A stretch of DNA of 64,000 nt from JADJNY01 sp046349615 (lineage in GTDB: Bacteria; Planctomycetota; UBA1135; GCA-002686595): positions 1-64,000 of the forward strand of contig JAXMBZ010000007.1 of the NCBI GenBank assembly GCA_046349615.1, in the 5' to 3' direction. Below, piece after piece: positions 1-8,104 of this stretch (within the stretch, counting starts at the first letter, position 1; each line of letters starts with the position of its first letter). Position numbers and translations under genes: made by a program. Below the pieces are notes generated by a model that saw nothing but the letters and a program-made list of their open reading frames with translations, searched no databases and had not been told where the DNA came from.

Positions 1-596
1 ACCTGCATGCCGAGCACGGTGTTCACCGCGGTGATGCCGTCGGCGCCCGCGCTCTCGACGGCGATCGCGAGGTCCGCGATGCGCGACACGTTCGGCGAGA
101 GCTTCGCGAAGATCGGCTTCCGCGTGGCGGCGCGCACCTCGTGGATCACGCGCGCGGCCATCGACGGATCGGTCGCGAACGGGAGCTTGCCCTCCTGCAC
201 GTTCGGACACGAGAGGTTGACCTCGAACGCGTCGATCGCGCGTTCGCCGTCGAGCCGGCGCGCGAGCTCGACGAAGTCCTCCACTTTCTCGCCGCCGAGG
301 TTCGTGAACACGAGCGTGTCCGCGCCGAGCATCGCGGGCAGCACGTCGCGCACGTACGCGTCCAGCCCGCGGTTCTCGAGGCCGATCGAGTTCAGGAAGC
401 CGGCCTCGGTCTCCTGGATGCGCGGCGGCGGGTTGCCCGGCCGCGGCTTCAGCGTCACGGTCTTGCTGACGAGGCCGCCGACCGCGCTCGGCGGCACGAT
501 GTGCTGCATCTCGAGCCCGTGGCCGAACGTTCCGGACGCCGACAACAGCGGGTTCCGGAGCTCGAGCCCGGCGAGGCGCACGGAGAGGCGCGGCAT
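1..596 (-). CDS. pyrD: Dihydroorotate dehydrogenase, N-terminal part (cut by window edge)
   Basis: PyrD oxidises dihydroorotate to orotate in pyrimidine synthesis. The reading frame starts at the ATG at 594-596 and runs off the left end of the window, so only about 198 residues are seen. Visible family features are the early NPLLSASGTFG strand, SKTVT, the GFLNSIGLEN segment and the active-site motif NLSCPN, whose cysteine is the catalytic base of class 1 enzymes (family knowledge). An in-frame TAG lies just upstream of the chosen ATG, which fixes the start. The cysteine base and the sequence style fit the class 1B branch, which normally works with a PyrK subunit; no pyrK is visible here. The upstream neighbour lspA ends at 652 on the same strand. 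Confidence 0.93.
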   Translation of the reverse strand, partial: MPRLSVRLAGLELRNPLLSASGTFGHGLEMQHIVPPSAVGGLVSKTVTLKPRPGNPPPRIQETEAGFLNSIGLENRGLDAYVRDVLPAMLGADTLVFTNLGGEKVEDFVELARRLDGERAIDAFEVNLSCPNVQEGKLPFATDPSMAARVIHEVRAATRKPIFAKLSPNVSRIADLAIAVESAGADGITAVNTVLGMQ

Positions 597-651
597 GCGC
601 GCAGCACTCTACGGGAGCCCGGGGAGCGCGGCAACGGCCCCGAGTGCGCGG

Positions 652-1296
652 TCAGGGCTTCGGCGGCTCCGGGGCCGGCTTCGGCGCGAAGAGCGCGCTC
701 GCGAAGATCAGCACCGCGCCGACGGTGATGCACGAGTCCGCGACGTTGAACGTCGGGAAGTGCCACTGCCAATGCGCGAAGTAGACGTCGATGAAGTCGC
801 GCACGGGGCCGAACGGCCGGTCGACGTAGTACGCGTCCTTGTCGAGCACGCGCGCGCGGAGGAGGTTGTCGTAGAGGTTGCCGAGCGCGCCCGCGAGCAC
901 GAGCAGCAGCGCCGCGTTGAACACGGGCCGGCCGAGGCGCGCACGGACGATCAGCCAGGTCAGGAACAGAGCCGCGCCGATGCGCCCGTAGACGAGCAGG
1001 TAGGGCACGGAATCGAGCTGCCCGAACGCCGCGCCGGGGTTGAGCTCGAGCATGAACGTGAACCAACCGCCGAGCAGCGGATAGCGCTCGTGACCGCAGG
1101 CGTCGTAGGTGAGTTCGTGCGCCTGGACCTTCGGCTGGAGCCACGCGAAGACGGCCGCCTTGCTCCAGAGATCGAGCGCGACGAGCACCGCGACGACCAG
1201 GAAGCGCAGCGCGATCGTGCGCACGCCGGCGCGCGGGAGTTCGACCGGCGCGGCGGACGACACGGACTCGCTCGAGGCCGAGGCGGTGGTCTCCAT
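652..1296 (-). CDS. lspA: Lipoprotein signal peptidase (signal peptidase II)
   Basis: LspA is the inner-membrane aspartyl protease that removes signal peptides from diacylglyceryl-modified prolipoproteins. The 214-residue product has the expected membrane segments (about 27-45, 98-117, 125-143 and 187-204). The motifs NPGAAFG (86-92), GNLYDN (139-144), VRDFIDVYF and FNVADS are present; D167 and D187 correspond to the two catalytic aspartates of the family. I chose the ATG at 1294-1296, which gives a normal length; upstream in-frame extension only adds non-conserved residues and overlaps the dksA-type gene. It is 15 bp downstream of that gene on the same strand, so cotranscription is likely. 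Many lipoproteins in this window are its probable substrates. Confidence 0.95.
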   Translation of the reverse strand: METTASASSESVSSAAPVELPRAGVRTIALRFLVVAVLVALDLWSKAAVFAWLQPKVQAHELTYDACGHERYPLLGGWFTFMLELNPGAAFGQLDSVPYLLVYGRIGAALFLTWLIVRARLGRPVFNAALLLVLAGALGNLYDNLLRARVLDKDAYYVDRPFGPVRDFIDVYFAHWQWHFPTFNVADSCITVGAVLIFASALFAPKPAPEPPKP

Positions 1297-1310
1297 GCGC
1301 ACCTCGCCGC

Positions 1311-1673
1311 CTAGCTCAGGCCTTCCTCTTCCTTGCGCTGGCACTCGATGCAGTTGCGAGCGTGCGGCATCAGCTTCAGGCGCTCCTTGAGGATGCCCTC
1401 GCCGCACGCTTCGCACGTGCCGTAGCTGCCGGCCTTGATCCGATCGAGCGCGCTCATGATCTCGCGCACCGTCGATTCGTCGCGCTCGAGGAGCTGCAGG
1501 CTGAACTCCTGGAAGTAATCGGAGCCGCCGTCCGGGCTCGCCTCGGTCGGGAGCGCGTTCTCGCCGAGCGCCTCCTGCTCGAGCTTGTCGATGTCGCCGG
1601 TGACCACCGCCAGGAGGCCCCGGAGACGCTGTTCGTAGTCCTCGAGTTCCTTGGCCGAGAGTTTCTTGCTCAT
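1311..1673 (-). CDS. DksA/TraR-type zinc-finger protein
   Basis: A 120-residue member of the DksA/TraR family, whose members bind RNA polymerase through the secondary channel and modulate initiation, often with ppGpp. Residues 1-80 are predicted to be helical (coiled-coil hairpin) and the C-terminal part carries a C4 zinc finger with C87, C90, C108 and C111 (C-x2-C-x17-C-x2-C). The ATG at 1671-1673 begins MSKKLSAKELEDYEQ, a typical start for this family. It is shorter than E. coli DksA (151 residues) and closer to the short DksA/TraR proteins often found beside lspA. Whether it has the DksA-tip acidic pair is not clear from the sequence, so I leave the symbol open. Confidence 0.9.
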   Translation of the reverse strand: MSKKLSAKELEDYEQRLRGLLAVVTGDIDKLEQEALGENALPTEASPDGGSDYFQEFSLQLLERDESTVREIMSALDRIKAGSYGTCEACGEGILKERLKLMPHARNCIECQRKEEEGLS

Positions 1674-1841
1674 GAGGTGGGATCTGCGCTGCGAACGGGA
1701 GCTCAGCGTGCGCGACGCTCGGCCGCGCGAGCTCGTCGAGGGCCGGTCGGGCCCGAAACGAGGGGGAGGAGTATAGGGACGCCCCCTGGAGGCGACAAGC
1801 ACGGGCTTGCCCGCGTCCCCCACCTCCGTCACGCTCACGCC

Positions 1842-2831
1842 ATGTCCGGGAAGAAGCCTGCTCGCGGCCCGCGGACGCCCGCGCCGCCGCCGCGCGCGGC
1901 GGCGGAGGACGACGGCCCCCGCCTCGCCCCCGGCGCGCGCGCCGAGGTCGCGGACTTCCTCGACGCCCTGCGGGTCGAGGCGGGGCTCGCGCGCAAGACG
2001 GTCGAGGCCTACCGCCGCGACCTCGCCCAGTGCGCGCGCTGGCTCGCGGAGCACGGCGTCCGCCGCTGGGACGAGGTCGACGCGGACCGCGTGATCGACT
2101 GGCTCGCGCACCGCCGCGAGAAGGGCCTCGCCGAGGCGACGGTCGCGCGCAACCTCGTCAGCCTGCGGATGCTGCTGCGCTTCCTCGTCCAGGAGGGCCG
2201 GCTGACGAAGGACCCGACGCACCTCGTGCGCTCGCCGCGCCTGCGCCGCGCGCTCCCCGGCGTGATCTCGCCCGAGGAGGTCGATCGCCTGCTCGCCGCG
2301 CCGAACGATCGGCGCTGGCCGCTCTGGAAGCGCGAGCGCGACCTCGCGCTGCTCGAGGTGCTCTACGCGACGGGCGCGCGCGTCAGCGAGGCGGTTTCGC
2401 TGCGCACCGACGCGCTCGAACCGAAGCTGCGCGTCCTGCGGCTCACGGGCAAGGGCAACAAGACGCGCATCGTGCCGCTCGGCGAACGCGCGCGCGCGGC
2501 GCTCGAAACCTGGCTCGCGGGAGGGCGGCGCCGCTTCCTCGCGGACGCGCAGCGCCCCGAGGTCTTCCTGACGCGCAGCGGGCGCCCGATGACCCGCATC
2601 GACGCGTGGCGCGTCGTGCGGGCCGCGGCGCGCGCGGTGGGGATCCGCGGCAAGCTCTCGCCCCACTCGCTCCGCCACTCGTTCGCGTCGCACCTCGTCG
2701 AGGGCGGCGCGGACTTGCGCAGCGTGCAGGAGATGCTCGGGCACGCCTCGATCCGCACGACGGAGGTCTACACCCACGTCGATGCGGAGCACGTGACGAG
2801 CCTCCACCGCCTCTACCACCCGCGCACCTGA
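1842..2831 (+). CDS. Tyrosine recombinase of the XerC/XerD type
   Basis: A 329-residue tyrosine site-specific recombinase, the usual size for XerC/XerD, which resolve chromosome dimers at dif. The N-terminal SAM-like DNA-binding domain spans about 34-125 and the catalytic domain about 140-325. Catalytic residues are visible: R180 (TGARVSE), K204 (GKGNKTR), H275 and R278 (SPHSLRHS), H301 (LGHAS) and Y310 (TTEVYTHV). The chosen ATG at 1842 precedes a proline/alanine-rich leader. It is chromosomal, lies outside the integrated element, and has no cargo next to it, which supports a housekeeping Xer role over a phage integrase. I cannot separate XerC from XerD from sequence alone. A strong terminator follows 300 bp downstream. 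Confidence 0.9.
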   Translation: MSGKKPARGPRTPAPPPRAAAEDDGPRLAPGARAEVADFLDALRVEAGLARKTVEAYRRDLAQCARWLAEHGVRRWDEVDADRVIDWLAHRREKGLAEATVARNLVSLRMLLRFLVQEGRLTKDPTHLVRSPRLRRALPGVISPEEVDRLLAAPNDRRWPLWKRERDLALLEVLYATGARVSEAVSLRTDALEPKLRVLRLTGKGNKTRIVPLGERARAALETWLAGGRRRFLADAQRPEVFLTRSGRPMTRIDAWRVVRAAARAVGIRGKLSPHSLRHSFASHLVEGGADLRSVQEMLGHASIRTTEVYTHVDAEHVTSLHRLYHPRT

Positions 2832-3192
2832 GCGTCCGGGGCGCGGACCGCGCCGGAGGGCGGCCGTCCACGGCCTGGACGCGGGCTCGAGGCCCGGCCG
2901 CGCCGCGCACGAAGCCCCGGCGGTCCGCCCCGCTCGCCTCCGGGCCCATCTCACGGCCCTCCAAGGCCTTGCAGCGGAGCCGACGGCTCGACCCGGGCGT
3001 TCCATCCGCGCGCGGCACGCGGAGACCGCCGGCGGCACGCGCGTTGACCTCCATCCGGCGGCAAGTGAGTCACCGTTCGAGCGGCGCGAAACTGCAACCC
3101 CTTCGCGCCGACTCGATCCAGCGGTGTCGAGGCGGCAGACCCCCGGTCTGCCGCCTTTCTTCTTGCGCCGTCGCACGCAGCCGCGGAGCGCG
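2832..3192. other. Intergenic stretch between the convergent xer-type gene and uvrC
   Basis: No convincing gene is seen in these 361 bp. The only clear signal is the terminator hairpin at 3131-3160. The remainder is GC-rich with no codon-bias pattern or recognisable RNA. Confidence 0.6.
3131..3160 (+). terminator. Rho-independent terminator
   Basis: A perfect 10-bp stem (GGCGGCAGAC at 3131-3140 with GTCTGCCGCC at 3146-3155) closes a 5-nt loop and is followed by TTTCTT. The T-run is on the + strand side, so it terminates transcription arriving from the xer-type gene. On the other strand there is no T-run, so it would not serve uvrC. Confidence 0.85.
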
Positions 3193-5055
3193 TCACTCGC
3201 GCCCGGGCTCCGCGCCGCCGGAGAGCCCGTCCAGGATCCGCCGCGCGAGCTCCATCCCGATCCCCGGCACCGCCGCGAGCGCCTCGACGCTCGCCGCTTC
3301 GACGCCCGCGACGCTGCCGAAGCGCTGGAGCAGCGCGCGGCGCTTCTTCGGACCGAGCCCGGCGATCGAGTCGAGCCGCGACGTGATCTTCCCGCGCTCC
3401 TTCCGGTGGTACGTGATCGCGAAGCGGTGCGCTTCGTCGCGGATGCGCTCGAGGAGGTGCCGCGCGCGGCTCGTGCGCGCGAGCTCGATCGGCTCCTTCG
3501 CTCCGGGGAGGAAGATGCGCTCCTCGCTCGCGTCCTTCGCGCGGCCCTTCACGCGCCGCTCGCTGCGCGCCTTCGCGAGGCCGATCATCTGCACGCCGAA
3601 GGCACCCGCTTCGTCGCGCGCCGCGAGCGCCGAGTCGAGCTGCGCCGCGCCGCCGTCGATCATCACGAGGTCGGGCAGGTCGCCGTCCTCGACGCCGCGC
3701 TTCAGGCTCCGGAGCACGACCTCGCGCATCGAAGCGAAGTCGTCCTGGCCCTCGACGCCGCGCACCTTGAAGCGGCGGTAGCCCGCGCGGTCCTTGTGGC
3801 CCTGGCGGAAGCGCACGCGGCTCGCGACGACGTGCGTGCCCTGCAGGTTCGAGATGTCGAAGCCGTCGATGACGTCGGGCAGTTCGTCGAGGTCGCAGAG
3901 CTTCGCGAGCTCCGCGAGCGCTTCCTCTTCCGACGCGCGCTCCTTCTCGCGGCGCAGGAGCTCCGTGCGCGCGTTCTCGCCGGCGACGTCGAGCATGCGC
4001 TTCGTCTCGCCGCTCTTCGGCACGCGCAGCGCGGTGGCGTCGCCGAGCAGGTGCTCGACGAGCGCGCGCTCGGCGGGTTCGCACGGCAGGACGAGCTCCG
4101 CCGGGCGCTCGCGCGAACCGCCGGCGTAGAGCGCGGTGAGCACCTGGTGCAGCAGCTCCTCGTCGGGCAGCTCGCTCTGGAAGACGTGGCTGCGGCTCTC
4201 GGCGAGGCGGCCGTCGCGGAACGCGAGCCGGTGCACGACGGCGACGTTCGCGTGGCGCGCGAGGCCGAGCACGTCGCGGGCGACCTTGTCCTTCGGCGTG
4301 ACGCCCTGGCCCTCGACGGTGCGGCGCAGCGCGGCGAGGCGGTCGCGCCACTGCGCGGCGCGTTCGTACTCGAGCTCGGCGGCGGCGCTCTTCATGCGCG
4401 CCGAGAGCTCGTGCTCGAGCTCCTTCGTCTCGCCGGTGAGGATGCGCGCGGCGCGCTCGACGAGCTCGGCGTACGCGAAGGGATCGATCAGGCCGACGCA
4501 CGGCGCGGAGCAGAGCCCGATCTGGTGCTTCAAGCACGGCCGCGAACGATGGTCCATCACCGTGTCGGGGCAATCGCGCAACGGGACGACGCGGTGCAGG
4601 TCGCTGAGCGTCTGCCGCACCGCCGACGCGGACGCAAACGGCCCGAACACGCGCACGGCGCGCGTCGACTGCGTGCTGCGTTTGTGCGCGCGGACGAAGT
4701 GGAGCCGCGGGAAACGCTCGCCGTGCCGCAGTTCGAGCATGAGGAACGACTTGTCGTCCTTGAGGCGGACGTTGTGCGGCGGCTTGTGCGTCTTGATCCA
4801 CGAGTCCTCGAGCAGGAGCGCTTCCTGCTCGGTGCGCGTGACGAGCACCTCGACCGTCTTCGCCTCCTGGTCGAGGAAGCGGATCATCAAGCGCCCGTCG
4901 CCGCCCGCGCGGCGGTAGCTCCGCACGCGATCGCGCAGCGACGCGGCCTTGCCGACGTAGAGCACGCGCCCCTCGCCGTCGCGGAAGACGTAGACGCCCG
5001 GGCGCTCGGGGATCTGCGCCAGGTCGACGTCGGCGGACCAGGGGAGGGCGTTCAC
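3193..5055 (-). CDS. uvrC: Excinuclease ABC subunit C
   Basis: UvrC makes both incisions around DNA lesions after UvrAB loading. The 620-residue product has the N-terminal GIY-YIG nuclease domain (GVY at 20-22, YVG at 33-35, R41, E76), the UVR motif near 200-235, the RNase H-like second nuclease domain in the middle, and C-terminal helix-hairpin-helix repeats (GLGPKKRRALL, PGIGMELARRIL). The start is the GTG at 5053-5055; the same GTG context appears in the upstream partial copy. Its first 230 bp (4827-5056) are duplicated at 5651-5880, so the intact gene no longer directly follows uvrB but lies behind an inserted gene. The full catalytic set suggests it is functional. Confidence 0.96.
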   Translation of the reverse strand: MNALPWSADVDLAQIPERPGVYVFRDGEGRVLYVGKAASLRDRVRSYRRAGGDGRLMIRFLDQEAKTVEVLVTRTEQEALLLEDSWIKTHKPPHNVRLKDDKSFLMLELRHGERFPRLHFVRAHKRSTQSTRAVRVFGPFASASAVRQTLSDLHRVVPLRDCPDTVMDHRSRPCLKHQIGLCSAPCVGLIDPFAYAELVERAARILTGETKELEHELSARMKSAAAELEYERAAQWRDRLAALRRTVEGQGVTPKDKVARDVLGLARHANVAVVHRLAFRDGRLAESRSHVFQSELPDEELLHQVLTALYAGGSRERPAELVLPCEPAERALVEHLLGDATALRVPKSGETKRMLDVAGENARTELLRREKERASEEEALAELAKLCDLDELPDVIDGFDISNLQGTHVVASRVRFRQGHKDRAGYRRFKVRGVEGQDDFASMREVVLRSLKRGVEDGDLPDLVMIDGGAAQLDSALAARDEAGAFGVQMIGLAKARSERRVKGRAKDASEERIFLPGAKEPIELARTSRARHLLERIRDEAHRFAITYHRKERGKITSRLDSIAGLGPKKRRALLQRFGSVAGVEAASVEALAAVPGIGMELARRILDGLSGGAEPGRE

Positions 5056-5056
5056 G
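4827..5056. repeat. Long direct repeat, copy 1 (inside uvrC)
   Basis: This 230-bp segment, the 5' end of intact uvrC, is repeated at 5651-5880 in the same orientation with one mismatch seen (C at the GACCGTC position here, G in the other copy). The copies are offset by 824 bp and flank a 594-bp unrelated insert. Near identity in a coding segment implies a recent event. Confidence 0.97.
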
Positions 5057-5110
5057 GGCGGACATCCTGTCCGATCCACGCGTGCGACGCCACGCGGCGC
5101 AGGCGGCGGA

Positions 5111-5539
5111 TCAGACGCCCAGGACGCACACCCAGTCCGACTGCGCGCAGAAACCCTCGCAAGCCTCCGAAAGCTCGAGGAGCATCCGCGTGATCTCGGC
5201 GCGGTGCGCATCGAGTTCGGCGTCGACGGGCTCCGCGAAGGATCGTTCGAGATGTAACGCGGCGGCCGCCTCGGCGGTCGAGAGCGTCGGGAGACGGAGC
5301 GCGACGGAGCGCCACTCGGCCGTCACGCGGAGCATGACGTCGCGGTGCACGTCGTTCGTGTCCAGGTGGTCGTAGCCGTCGACGTGCCGCGCGAGGATGC
5401 CCTCGGCCATCCCGAAGGCGTCGCTCCAGACGAACACGAAGCCCGGTTGCCAATGCGCGCCGCTGTAGCGGCCGGGACCGAGCTCGATGAACCCGGTGGA
5501 GTCGAGTTCGGCCTTGCTGCGGCGGATGCGGTAGTCCAC
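5111..5539 (-). CDS. Unknown 142-residue protein inserted in the uvrBC operon
   Basis: I do not recognise this protein. It has no signal peptide or membrane segment and is acidic, with a WxPGFVFVWSD stretch near 30-40 and a helical C-terminal half ending SEACEGFCAQSDWVCVLGV, which has three cysteines. The GTG start at 5537-5539 lies one base after the stop of the truncated uvrC copy upstream, so the two are translationally coupled. It lies inside the 594-bp insert between the two copies of the uvrC 5' repeat and uses the operon promoter. Small single-gene inserts of this kind can be immunity or antitoxin-like genes, but nothing in the sequence proves that here. Confidence 0.7.
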   Translation of the reverse strand: MDYRIRRSKAELDSTGFIELGPGRYSGAHWQPGFVFVWSDAFGMAEGILARHVDGYDHLDTNDVHRDVMLRVTAEWRSVALRLPTLSTAEAAAALHLERSFAEPVDAELDAHRAEITRMLLELSEACEGFCAQSDWVCVLGV

Positions 5540-5540
5540 G

Positions 5541-5879
5541 TCACGCGTCCTTCCGCTGCGAGGGTCGACGTCGGAGGAAGATCGCGAGTTCGATCGGCGG
5601 GAAGCGAACCAGCGCGACGTCGCCGAGGTCCGAGAAGCGGAGCGGCTCCGGCTCGGTGCGCGTGACGAGCACCTCGACGGTCTTCGCCTCCTGGTCGAGG
5701 AAGCGGATCATCAAGCGCCCGTCGCCGCCCGCGCGGCGGTAGCTCCGCACGCGATCGCGCAGCGACGCGGCCTTGCCGACGTAGAGCACGCGCCCCTCGC
5801 CGTCGCGGAAGACGTAGACGCCCGGGCGCTCGGGGATCTGCGCCAGGTCGACGTCGGCGGACCAGGGGAGGGCGTTCAC
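5541..5879 (-). pseudogene. Truncated uvrC copy with chimeric tail
   Basis: A 112-codon frame whose first 76 codons match the N-terminus of UvrC exactly in protein, including GVY, YVG, R41 and E76 of the GIY-YIG domain. After TRTE the frame enters the insert and gains a 36-residue unrelated tail (from PEPLRFSDLG to its end), so the closing helix of the nuclease domain and all later UvrC domains are absent. Its GTG start follows the uvrB stop by 7 bp, which is the ancestral uvrB-uvrC junction. It is a remnant of the insertion, though a short GIY-YIG-like peptide could still be made. Confidence 0.85.
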
Positions 5880-5880
5880 G
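5651..5880. repeat. Long direct repeat, copy 2 (behind uvrB)
   Basis: Second copy of the 230-bp uvrC 5' segment found at 4827-5056. This copy keeps the ancestral contact with the uvrB 3' end; the other copy keeps the rest of uvrC. The arrangement is that of an insertion with a long target duplication. Confidence 0.97.
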
Positions 5881-5886
5881 CGGCCC

Positions 5887-7980
5887 TCACCTCGACAGTT
5901 CGAGCTGCTCCAGCTGCTTCACGCGGTCGCGCAGCTTCGCGGCGTCCTCGAAACGCAGTTCCTCCGCGGCGTGCAGCATCTCGTCGCGTAGCTTCGCGAG
6001 TTCGCCGCGCAGCCGATCGGCGTCCCAACCGAGCGCGGGATCGGAGTCGGAGGGCTTCTTGCCCTTTCGCTTGCCGCCGCTTTCCGCGGCGGGCGCGAGC
6101 TCGACGTAGTCCATCTCGTAGAGCGCTTCCAAGCTGTCGCGCACCGGCTTCAAGATCGTCTTCGGCACGATCCCGTGCTCCCGGTTGTACTCCTCCTGCT
6201 TCGCGCGGCGACGCGTCATCTCCCCCATCGCCTTCCGCATCGAGTCCGTCTCCTTGTCCGCGTACAGGATCACGCGGCCCTCGACGTTGCGCGCCGCGCG
6301 GCCGCACGTCTGGATCAAGGACGTCTCGGCGCGCAGGAAGCCCTCCTTGTCCGCGTCGAGGATGCCGACGAGCGCGACCTCGGGCAGGTCGAGGCCTTCG
6401 CGCAGGAGGTTGATGCCGATGAGCACGTCGAACTCGCCGAGGCGCAGGTCACGCAGGATCGCCGTGCGCTCGAGCGCGTCGATCTCCGAGTGCAGGTACT
6501 TCACCTTCACGCCGAGCTCGGCGTAGTACGTCGTGAGCTCCTCCGCCATGCGTTTCGTCAGCACCGTCACGAGCACGCGCCAGCCCGCCGCGACGGTCTT
6601 GCGGATCTCCGCGAGCAGGTCGTCGACCTGCGTGCGCGCCGGACGCACCTCGATCGCTGGGTCGAGCAGGCCCGTGGGGCGCACGATCTGCTCGGCCACG
6701 TGGCCGACGGAGTGCTTGCGCTCGTACTCGGCGGGCGTCGCCGAGACGTGCACGACCTGCTTCACGAGCTTTTCCCACTCCTCGAAGCGCAACGGACGGT
6801 TGTCGAGGGCGCTCGGGAGGCGGAACCCGTGCTCGACGAGCGTCTCCTTGCGCGAACGGTCGCCCTTGTACATGCCGCCGACCTGCGGGAGCGAGACGTG
6901 GCTCTCGTCGACGAACACGACCCAATCTTCCGGGAAGTAGTTGAGCAACGTCGACGGCGCCTCGCCCGGACCGCGGCCGTCCATGTAGCGCGAGTAGTTC
7001 TCGATCCCGTTGCACACGCCCATCGTGCGCAGCATCTCGAGGTCGTGGCGCGTGCGCTGCTCGAGCCGCTGGGCTTCGAGCAGCTTGTTCTGCGAACGGA
7101 GCACGTCGAGCCGTTCGCGCAGCTCGAGCTCGATGCCGCCGATCGCCTGGATCAGTCGATCCTGCGGCGTCACGTAGTGCGTCGCCGGGTAGATCGTGAT
7201 CTGCGCGAGCTCCGCCAGCACCTCGCCCTTCAGCGGGTTCACCTGCAGCAGGTTCTCGATCTCGTCGCCGAACATCTCGACGCGGATCACGACCTCGTCC
7301 TCGTACGCGGGGAAGATCTCGATCACGTCGCCGCGCGCGCGGAACGTGCCGCGCTTGAAGTCGAGGTTGTTGCGCGCGTACTGGAGGCGCGTGAGGTTGC
7401 GCAAGAGGTCCTCGCGCACGATCGACTGCCCGCGGGCGAGCGGCAGCGCCATCGACGCGTAGTTGTCGGGGCTGCCGAGGCCGTAGATGCACGACACGGA
7501 CGCGACGATGACGACGTCGCGGCGCTCGAGCAGCGAGCGCGTCGCCGAGTTGCGCAGGCGCTCGATGTTCTCGTTGCGGCTCGCGTCCTTCTCGATGTAC
7601 GTGTCGCTCGACGGCACGTACGCCTCGGGCTGGTAGTAGTCGTAGTAGCTGACGAAGTACTCGACGGCGTTGCGCGGGAAGAGCTCCTTGAACTCGGCAT
7701 AGAGCTGCGCCGCGAGCGTCTTGTTCGGCGAGAGCACGAGCGCCGGACGGTTCGCCTGCTCGATCACCGCGGCCATCGTGAACGTCTTGCCCGAGCCCGT
7801 GATGCCGAGCAGGCACTGGTGCGGGGCGCCCTCGGCGAGGCCGCGCACGAGCGACTCGATCGCGCGCGGCTGATCCCCCATCGGCGCGAACGGCGCGACG
7901 AGTTCGAAACGCCCGGGGAGGGACGCAGGCGGACGGGGCGCGGGGCGGGCGGGCTCAGGGCTCTCGGTGCGGCGCTTCAC
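5887..7980 (-). CDS. uvrB: Excinuclease ABC subunit B
   Basis: UvrB is the damage-verifying helicase-like subunit of nucleotide excision repair. The 697-residue product has the Walker A box GITGSGKT at 59-66, the beta-hairpin region rich in tyrosines (YYDYYQPEAYVP), the DEAD-like VFVDESH box, motif VI-type QTCGRAARN and the C-terminal UVR motif (LRDEMLHAAEELRFEDAAKL region, about 665-690) that contacts UvrC. The N-terminus has a 20-residue proline-rich extension before the conserved FELVAPFAPMGDQP. It is the first gene of the uvrB-(insert)-uvrC operon and ends 7 bp before the uvrC-type GTG. Confidence 0.97.
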   Translation of the reverse strand: MKRRTESPEPARPAPRPPASLPGRFELVAPFAPMGDQPRAIESLVRGLAEGAPHQCLLGITGSGKTFTMAAVIEQANRPALVLSPNKTLAAQLYAEFKELFPRNAVEYFVSYYDYYQPEAYVPSSDTYIEKDASRNENIERLRNSATRSLLERRDVVIVASVSCIYGLGSPDNYASMALPLARGQSIVREDLLRNLTRLQYARNNLDFKRGTFRARGDVIEIFPAYEDEVVIRVEMFGDEIENLLQVNPLKGEVLAELAQITIYPATHYVTPQDRLIQAIGGIELELRERLDVLRSQNKLLEAQRLEQRTRHDLEMLRTMGVCNGIENYSRYMDGRGPGEAPSTLLNYFPEDWVVFVDESHVSLPQVGGMYKGDRSRKETLVEHGFRLPSALDNRPLRFEEWEKLVKQVVHVSATPAEYERKHSVGHVAEQIVRPTGLLDPAIEVRPARTQVDDLLAEIRKTVAAGWRVLVTVLTKRMAEELTTYYAELGVKVKYLHSEIDALERTAILRDLRLGEFDVLIGINLLREGLDLPEVALVGILDADKEGFLRAETSLIQTCGRAARNVEGRVILYADKETDSMRKAMGEMTRRRAKQEEYNREHGIVPKTILKPVRDSLEALYEMDYVELAPAAESGGKRKGKKPSDSDPALGWDADRLRGELAKLRDEMLHAAEELRFEDAAKLRDRVKQLEQLELSR

Positions 7981-8104
7981 GGCGCGAGCGTAGCGTGCGG
8001 ACGCCTTCCGCGCTCGTCGCGACGGGGGCCGTGAGCCCGCGCTCCCGCGGGACGAACGCGCGGGAACCGGCTCGCCGTCCGCACGACGCGCCGCGGCCGC
8101 CGCG

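Noticed and set aside
1674..3176. N-terminal extension of the DksA-type protein to 621 residues
   Set aside because: The extra sequence runs opposite the recombinase gene and has shadow-frame composition; DksA family proteins are about 120-150 residues.
3124..8034. Long plus-strand open frames opposite uvrC and uvrB
   Set aside because: They are Arg/Glu/Ala-rich mirror frames of well-identified genes, with no domains.
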